This document shows positions 56,428-64,000 of a DNA stretch of 64,000 nucleotides, piece by piece. Origin of the DNA: Notospermus geniculatus. Its lineage: Eukaryota > Nemertea > Pilidiophora > Heteronemertea > Lineidae. The first letter of the stretch is position 1, and every line of letters starts with the position of its first letter. Below the pieces are notes generated by a model. That model saw only the letters and a list, made by a program, of their open reading frames with translations, made no database searches and was not told where the DNA came from. Position numbers and translations under genes: made by a program. The stretch is taken from the NCBI GenBank assembly GCA_002633025.1, contig NMRB01000293.1, positions 177,260-241,259 on the forward strand, given 5' to 3'.

Positions 56428-58355
56428 TCGACAAAGCTGTAGGACAGTTTGAGTATTTTTCAGTTTCTGATCTGATAAACTGCGATCTGAGCTGTCCTAG
56501 TGGTACACTGTTAAAATGAGCTTTCTCAAGGTCATGGTGGATTGTCTGGGCTCAAAACTTGTACCGGGTACTCAAGTGTATAAATTCTCAATGGCGAACA
56601 TCTCAAGCAGTTTCTCTACTTTCTTTTTGTGGTCTGACCTGGGGTCTAGCCAAATGAGGTACACTTTTTACCTGTATTCTAACTGGCAAATTCTCAAACT
56701 GGCCTCAGCTCGTCAGTGGCTATGCTGTCGCCTCGTGTAAGACTCATCCATCGTCGACGTCATCGCTGTGATCGGGAGATCGGGTGATCATTCCACCATC
56801 GATCGGAATTGGACGGACTCTTCGTGTTGGAATATCTTCCCTCTTGACGGGTGTGTACCAAACAGCACAAGAACACTGTACCACAGTCTAAAACATCCCT
56901 TATTATAAGTTTCAACTAAACGTTTATGTGTAAGTCTTGTGGCATTTTTGACTTGGCTGGAAAGCCGAGCTGGTCTGAAATGCTGGACCCATTTCAATAT
57001 CCTGCTCTTACCCCTTCCGTCATGTGAATGTCCCCATCCTGGCACAGGGCTTGCTATAAGGGACTGAGAAGAGTGAAATTTCACTGAATTTCTGCTGCTC
57101 TTTTCAAGAAAATGTCTTACATGTGTCAGGAATCTGGAAGAAGTACTGCGTACTGTTATTGAGACTAAAAAGCAGCTTGAATCTGGTTGTGAGAAGCATT
57201 TTGAAAGTTATGGAAGAAGAATGAAAGACCTGCCTATTTCTGATTGTTATGTCTGAATGGACTGTAATAATGGTTGTTTCAGTATTTTTCATACCTATTG
57301 ATTTATGTGGTAGCGAAAAGTTCTCTTAAAGGAGCACGGTATTGGATCTCAAATGCGTTATTTGACTGCTGATGCAGAGGGAGCCACCTAGCGGCAATAA
57401 AACGAACTACAAAATGCATTACAAAATGTACGTAGTAATTCGGGTCAATTTGCCGACAATGTAGTTAGTCCCTGGGTTGGAGAATGGCACGGTGGCACCG
57501 GCTGTCGAGAAAAAGTGGCAATACCGTGGTCCTTAAAGATTCATGTGTTAAGTTCTTTTTCAAAGATATTTTCTGAGTTTGGAAGGTATGTCCGAGTTGC
57601 AAGTTGTCTAGGAGGGAAAAACCAACTGAAGAAGCTGTTCAAGTTCCGACGGGGATTTCGTCTCATGTGAAAAAGTCTACTGACTGACAGATTTCAGGAA
57701 AGCACTGGGGACTTTGTCTCCCAAAATGCATGTTGTGTTGTATTCTATTGAGGATATTTAGAGGAATGTACTGATTGTCAGTATGATTATTTATTTCTGT
57801 ACGGACGAGGAAATGTTGCAGTCGTTTCAGTGATGATGGGAAAAAGGATCTGCATTTTATAACTGTAGAACAATTTAGGCAAAGCAGAAGATTTGATGTG
57901 GCAAAAAAAACCACTTTTAATCTATCTGTCTATTTTAATCAACTTCAGCCTTGATCAGTGATAATGATCAAATAATGCCTATATCTACATCGTTCAAATG
58001 ACGCATTGTCTCAAACAATTTTGCTGGTATACTCTCATGCACATTTAAATCATGTTTTAGTCATCATTTGTCCGTCTTGACTAAATTCTGTGTTCTGGAG
58101 ATAGTGTTGTTCAGAATGTCAAAGTGACGGTTGACCTCTTGTAAAATGGTCTTGGAAACCAAAATGCCACCAATAAACAACCAAACTTGGTCAGGAGCTG
58201 TAGATATATATCTACTCCAAGACAGACAGAAATATCAACAGCACTTGGTGCAATGACTTGAGGATACAAAGGGTTGATTTGAAATGGGGAAGATTTTGGG
58301 TGGTGTCCCGAACTTTTGCCTGGGACTTTAGATCCACATTGATTCCATTCATGAT
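56428..58355. other. MEMO1 3' flank, no further exon recognised
   Basis: Probably includes the MEMO1 3'UTR. Candidate AATAAA signals are at about 57399 (inside a MITE) and 58171, neither convincing. No other gene was recognised on either strand. Confidence 0.4.
57329..57534. mobile_element. MITE with AAGGAGCACGG ends
   Basis: AAGGAGCACGGTATTG pairs with CAATACCGTGGTCCTT. The interior has GCCACCTAGCGGCAATA and ACTACAAAATGCATTACAAA. A reverse-oriented relative is at 62485-62678. Confidence 0.7.
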
Positions 58356-60355
58356 CCTAAAGCATGGTGCACACCTGCGACCAAAATCATGCGACCACCG
58401 ACGAAACTGGCGACCACGGCGTCGCAGCCAATCATCGCGTGCAAGGTCACTCGCCGACCACTCTTGCGACCATTTCAGTGAACCATCCGCAAACAACAGA
58501 CGACCTCCGAAAGCGACTGAAGTTGCCAAATATTGTGGCGTCGCATCGGAATCATATGCGGATGAAGTTTCATCGGCTGACTAGTTGCAAAGGTCAGTCG
58601 GCCTTTGCGACCGAAAATTAAACATGTTGAATTTTTAGCTCACCTGTGGTGAGCTTATACAATGGTTGTGCGTCCGTCGTCCGTCGTCGTCCGTCGTCGT
58701 CGTCGTCGTCCGTCGTCGTCCGTCGTCGTCCGTTAGCAGGGCACGTTTCGTAACCGCTGGGGCTATTGATCTGAAACTTGGTACACATATGCCCCTAGGT
58801 CATATGACCTATGACACCAAGTTTTGGTCCGATTCGATTCTTGACTTGGCCACCAGGTGGCTAAAACCAAAAACACAAAAAGTGCAATAACTCCTGAACT
58901 AATGACAGGATCACCTCCAAATTTTTATCATAGGTGTATCTAATGAGGGTACATTACATATATAACGGGTTTTTGATTTGACCTACTTTTCAAGGTCACA
59001 GAGGTCAAAGTTCGACAAAAGTAACGAACCTGCCACAGTTCTTCATTATTTCACCGAGCGTCTTCATATCTTGCATAAACGTGTATTAGAGGGGTACCTT
59101 CAAAATTATGGAGTTTCGGCCCAATCGGACATCCAATATGGCCGCCAGGTGGCGTAACCTGAAAATCTTCCAAGTGCTATAACTCAGGAACGGCACAACC
59201 CAGCATGCTCAAACTTGATATTTACCTCCATCTAGATGACCTTTACAAGCACGTCATATTTTGGCCTGATTAAATTTCCAATATGGCCGCCAGGTGGCGT
59301 AACCCGAAAATCATCAAATGTGCTGTAACTCAGGAACGACTTGACCCAGAGCGATCAAATTTGATATGTACCTCCTTCTAGATGACCTTTACAAGCACGT
59401 CAAATTTCGGCCTGATTAAGGTTCCAATATGGCCGCCAGGTGGCGTAACACGAAAATGTTCAAAATTTTGCCTTTAAGTGGCATGTTTCGTAACCGCAGG
59501 TGCTATTGGCCTGAAATTCGGTACATATAGACACCTTGGTCAGATGACCTATGACCCCAAGTTTCGGTCCGATTTGACCCTTAGCTTGGCCACCAGGTGG
59601 CGGAAACCAAAAACACAAAAAGTGCAATAACTCATGAACTAATGACTGGATCCTCTCCAAATTTTTATCATTGGTGCTTCTAATGAGGATGCATGACATA
59701 AGTAAGGGGTTTTTGATTTGACCGACTTTTCAAGGTCACAGAGGTCAAAGTTCAAAATTTAGGCATTTGGTGGCGCGTTTCATAACTGCTTGGGCTATTG
59801 ACTTGAAACTTGGTACATACATGTATACAACCCTATGTCAGGTTACCAATGACACCACTTTTCGGTCCAATTCGATTCTCCGCTTGGCAACCAGGTGGCC
59901 AAAACCAAAGCTCAAAGTCCAGTAACTCCTGAACTGTACCTTGATTGTCTCCAATTTTTTATCAGGCATGTCAGGTGCATCTAATGAGGATACATGACCC
60001 TGGAACATTTCGATTTAACATTTGTCATTTGTTTTTCTGGTACGTTCACCCAGGTGAGCACATGGTCCATGGACCATTTCATTGGTCTCTTGATGCGGTG
60101 GAAATGTTTTCCATCTCCGTTGGCCATTGAAACCGGTCATTCAGACCGCCCAGTGCAACTATCTCCCGCAAACAATATAATGACCACTCAAGCGATCAGA
60201 TATGAGACGAGATACGATTAATCGGGTGACCACAGTGACGGGTCGCTTGGTGCAACGATCTGCCACAGGGCAGGCAAATCCTGCAAATCTCCAGTTGCTC
60301 TAGCAGTCTCCTAAAAAATCGCACGAAAAATTATAGGTGTGTGCCATGCTTTAGG
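58356..60355. mobile_element. Outer foldback element interrupted by a second repeat element
   Basis: CCTAAAGCATGGTGCACACCT at 58356 pairs with AGGTGTGTGCCATGCTTTAGG ending at 60355. About 270 bases on each side belong to this element (words GCGACCA and TGGTCGC). The middle, 58638-60059, is a separate insertion. Confidence 0.7.
58638..60059. mobile_element. GCTCACCTG-ended repeat with CGTCGTC array and internal tandem repeats
   Basis: It begins GCTCACCTGTGGTGAGC and ends CACCCAGGTGAGC. After a GTCCGTCGTC microsatellite (58672-58735) come diverged modules. One type contains CGTTTCGTAACCGC and TTGGCCACCAGGTGGC (about 58743, 59485, 59776). The other is a 145-146-bp tandem with CCAATATGGCCGCCAGGTGG starting at 59133, 59278 and 59424. 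Not coding: similar words repeat in all modules without a conserved frame. Confidence 0.7.
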
Positions 60356-62484
60356 GGAGCGAAAATTTGTAAGATACGTCATAGTAAATATTGGAAATGG
60401 GCTCCAAATATTAACATCTTGCCACACAGACTGCTAAACAGCACTTAAAACATCTCACAACACAGAAAGACAGTCGTGGCTGAAATCAAATACCATTGAG
60501 ATCATGTTCATCAATACTTGAGCTAAGAGTGTAATGGCATTTTCATATTTCGTGTATTTTACATTTCAAATATAACATATTAAGTTTGAATGTTAGTCAA
60601 ATTTCATTGATAGAATAATATTTGTATGTGTTCTTTGTAGGTTTTTGTTCTTGAATAATTTGTATTGAATGGAACCATAAAACTGAATGCGTTAGTGAAC
60701 TGGAGCGAGGCTACGGAGTGAACTGCTATCCATTTAACTCATCTACCCCCAGAGTCCAGCAGACAGCATCTTTTGTCCAAGTTTTCTCACATCCTATGGT
60801 GTTGATTGAAAAATATTTGAAGAAAGTTCGTCCCTATCAATCATCTGAAAAATGTTCGTTCAAATTTCTTCCAACTAATTTTCCCAGCGACCAGGAAAAT
60901 TCACAGAAGATAATGTCTGCTCAAACTGAGGGCAGGCGAGTTAAATATATTTTGTACTTCATCAGGCATACCCCTTTTGGGAAATGTCTGAATTTGGTTA
61001 CTCTGTACTAAAAACTCGTCTCATGACAAATTCAGTTTTTTTGGGGTTTTCTGATCTGAGTGAGTTGAAAAGCCTCTTTCACACTGTGTTAAATTTTTTT
61101 TATATGCCAGTTCAGGGCCCATAGCTTTCAAACAGTAGGCCTAATGTAAGCCCTTATTCGGCATATTGAGAAAAAATTGACTGTGTATTTGGGTTATACA
61201 GAAGATTCCATTCAATTGTTTAATGTCTCAAAATATCTCTGTTCAAAAAGGCATGTACTGGCTCTCATGTCAGCAAATGCTAATTTATAAGATAGTTTAG
61301 GTATTAATAAGGGATAAAGGTGGGGAGTATGGAACATGCCTTGGTGTGAGGATATCAGTTTATGAGCTCATTAATTTGCTTTCCTTTGATGGTTAATTGA
61401 CCTGTACGAATCTGGTCGTATGGGATGGCCACTTATTTCGTAAGATGGGATAGCAAGGTGTTTTCCTCTGTACAGAATAGAAGTACATTTTATGTCATCA
61501 TTATTTGTTCACTCGGTTATCATAATCATCCCCTGCCAGAGTTACACAAGTGCACTAATCAATGGCCTCAGCTGGTAACAAATGGCAATCAATTTAGTAC
61601 TTTAGCCAACTGGACAATTTATGGACGTCTACTGGTTTAGGCAAGTGTGCATTGGGCCATTAAAATTCTGGCTATTATGCTGGCTGACACATGATGATTC
61701 CAGTATACCAGTAACTCAACAAGGTCCAACTAGTCATTAGTGTTTGGCCCATATTGATGTGTGCAAACATGTACTGTACACATGCTCTGTGCACGTATGC
61801 ATACTTTTATACTCATGTTTCATGTGTATATTCATCATGTACCGTACAGCTTTTGTCGACTTTTAACAACATGGAGCCTACCATTTCATATCTGTGTCAT
61901 CTCCTATAGCAGTTTTGCCTTTAGAAGTTCAAGAATAGCACCTGCATAGTATAGGGAGACAGGATGCTGATGTTATTGTAGTTGTCATATTATTTCCATT
62001 GTCCAGTTCTTGAATGGAAACAGCCACAAACAGGCATTCTGTTACTTCCAAAATGCATCTGCCCCCCCCCCTCCCCCAGGTTCCATACTCGATATAAAGA
62101 GGTTCATGAACGAACATCATAGAAGAGTCAAATTTGGTATTCTTGGGATGATGGCAAGCACGGGAATTACATGTATTTATATGTACCCGGTAGGCCTATG
62201 ATGAAGTTCAACTGTAACGTTAAACTCTTTTCTGAAGTTGGACTTGTCAACATGCCATTTTCCTGGCTTTATTTATTTACAAAAGCATGTTCCCTGCTTC
62301 TTTCCTTTTCTGTATCATCATTTTGGTATTGAAATAAAGAAATCAAATTCAAATTCTTTACCTCAGATTTTGTCAATTTCACATTCTCCACCTCACTAAT
62401 GGTGTGCTATTTGCCAAAAATTCTCATTTTAGGCTGAAAAACAATTGCAAGTGTCACAACTGAGTGCAACAGTGTTGTTCCTTG
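60356..62484. other. Non-coding stretch, nothing recognised
   Basis: AT-rich. Short open frames only, without flanking splice signals that build a model. A C-rich run at about 62060-62078 and an AATAAA at about 62333 (TTGAAATAAAG) are the only notable signals. Confidence 0.4.
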
Positions 62485-62678
62485 AAGGAGTCCGGTATTG
62501 CCACTTTTTTCAACAGCTGGCGCCATTCTCCAACCCGAAGGACTCGGCGAATGGACCCATGTAGGCCTACTTCACTAGGTACACTTTGTAATGTTTTGTA
62601 GTTTGTTCTGTTGCCACTAGGTGGCTCTTCTACATTAGCAGTCAAAATACTGGTAAGAGGTTGCACACCGTGCTCCTT
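62485..62678. mobile_element. MITE with AAGGAG ends, reverse relative of 57329-57534
   Basis: AAGGAGTCCGGTATTGCCAC at the left and CCGTGCTCCTT at the right. The interior is the reverse complement of the 57.4-kb element (GTTGCCACTAGGTGGC, ATTCTCCAACCCG). Confidence 0.65.
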
Positions 62679-64000
62679 TAACAGTGAACAATATCAATAG
62701 GCGAGAGATCTATCAGTTGCCACGGTATTCATTGCAAGCCCTCTGGCCATGATTATGTCAGTGAAGATGCTACATGACGGAGTGATCCTACCTGCAAGTG
62801 CAATAGCAGAAGGCTGCATTCTAAATGCATAGATCGCATCCGAATGGAGCACGTCTGCTCTTAGATATTATTCTACTGTATTTCTTTTCTGTACTGCAAC
62901 TATAAGCAAGTGCAGAACTCAGCTCCTCACCCTTGTTGTTACAATCTTGTTGACAAACAAAGGCAGCCCATCCACCATGTGTCATGATCACTGGAAACAT
63001 AATGTATTCAGATTATCACCATCAGTTGCTGTAGTAATGTTAAACAACTCATACTTTCTAAATTGTATTCTCATTAATTAATCATAATTTTCTGGAATCA
63101 TAACTCGTTACTTTCCAATTTGTATTCGGATAATTATCATTATTACTGGAAAAGTTGACTTGGCTCATTACTTTCCAGTCATGAGGAAATGAATGAGAAA
63201 GCATAACACCTTTCCTAAAATACACGCTCATGTATTTAACTACAACAGATGATTTCTACATAAAGAATTGAGGCATTACTGAAGTACACATAAAGTAGAA
63301 AGAAGCTTCAAGCAGAGGCACATCTTCCCTTCACGTCAGGAAACCTTTATCCGCCGCTCCAGGAGCAATGGTATAAGCTGACACCCTTTCGACAAGTCAT
63401 TTTTCTCAAGTCTTCACCTGCGACTAAGATTATAAAAAATTAACAAAATGAAACATTCTCACATATGATTATAACGCAAAGTACATGTACGATGTCCTCA
63501 ATATTTTTTTTAACAGCATTGATTACATAATGACCAACAATCGATTCCTTTATACGACAGGTATTTTCACTTGACTGCACCAAATGACACAACATGACAA
63601 AATATGCTTGTCATAACTTGATACTTGTATACAGATACTTGGTGATTATAAAACAAATTTTACGTCATGCACAAAAGTACTTCTCAAGCCAATGAAAGTG
63701 CTGTCGAAACCATTTGGGTGAACTTTACAGCAGACGTCCACAGGGATTCAACAAGTAGGTAATTAAGCTTCCATCCACAGCAGTAAACCATTAATTTTGT
63801 CAATAAAAGAACTGGGCTTTTAAAATGAGAGTATTCAACGACACCAATCACAGTACAATATCAGAATCTTGAAAATGCCATCTTCACTTCTTTCTGATGC
63901 AATTCCAAGGTATGAACACAGCCACGCAGGGCTAGTTATACTATAGCGCACCTTATCAATATCCTGGTCTTGATGTTATCAAATTGTACCCTACCTGAAA
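62679..64000. other. Window end, nothing recognised
   Basis: AT-rich, with no exon, RNA gene or transposon that I can support. It may be UTR or intron of a gene beyond the window. Confidence 0.35.

Noticed and set aside
58666-58890. Arginine- and serine-rich open frame over the CGTCGTC array
   Set aside because: A product of the microsatellite in a repeat element; no splice signals and no conserved frame in the other modules.
59133-59570. Regularly spaced repeats resembling a CRISPR array
   Set aside because: Animal DNA, period of 145 bases, diverged modules without spacers; it is a tandem repeat inside a transposon.

Overview
This is nuclear DNA from an animal. It has intron-split genes with GT/AG junctions, low coding density and many short foldback transposons. 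The genes (EXO1, MEMO1, a KBTBD2/8-type BTB-Kelch gene, a large-protein C-terminus) and the abundance of TAGGCCTA, ACATGTAC and ACCGGTA words suggest a marine invertebrate deuterostome such as an echinoderm, hemichordate or lancelet. That placement is inference.

Layout: 1.4-3.1 kb holds the last two exons and 3'UTR of an unrecognised large conserved protein, possibly UNC79. At 3.2-22.4 kb lies unit A: EXO1 exons 1-9 (+), then an integrase-type transposon relic where the EXO1 3' exons should be, a large TAA-flanked element, the intronless-CDS BTB-Kelch gene (-) and exon 1 of MEMO1 (+). At 23.5-41.5 kb lies unit A', a second copy of the same block. It has a complete 12-exon EXO1 (1026 codons by my splice model), a 770-base N gap, a second BTB-Kelch gene encoding a protein I see no difference in, and a second MEMO1 exon 1. 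From 41.9 to 56.4 kb MEMO1 continues, but exons 3-6 occur twice (44.4-49.5 and 50.4-54.1 kb). The first set ends inside exon 6. The last 7.5 kb is mostly transposon-derived or blank.

The simplest reading is that one ancestral order, [large gene]> EXO1> <BTB-Kelch MEMO1>, appears here with two alleles laid end to end, because a draft assembly did not collapse divergent haplotypes. Differences in the compared coding sequence are synonymous, transposon insertions have exact empty sites in the other copy, and the four single-N positions sit exactly where homology breaks. A true tandem duplication is possible but less likely.

EXO1 (5'-3' exonuclease and flap endonuclease of mismatch repair and resection) and MEMO1 (copper/redox-related MEMO family) are housekeeping-type genes. 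The BTB-Kelch gene (CUL3 adaptor type) and MEMO1 are divergently transcribed from a short shared upstream region conserved in both copies. I see no convincing new biological system. The most notable biology is a threefold internal repeat and a canonical C-terminal PIP box in EXO1, the divergent BTB-Kelch/MEMO1 promoter, and a rich set of insertion-polymorphic foldback elements with readable target-site duplications.
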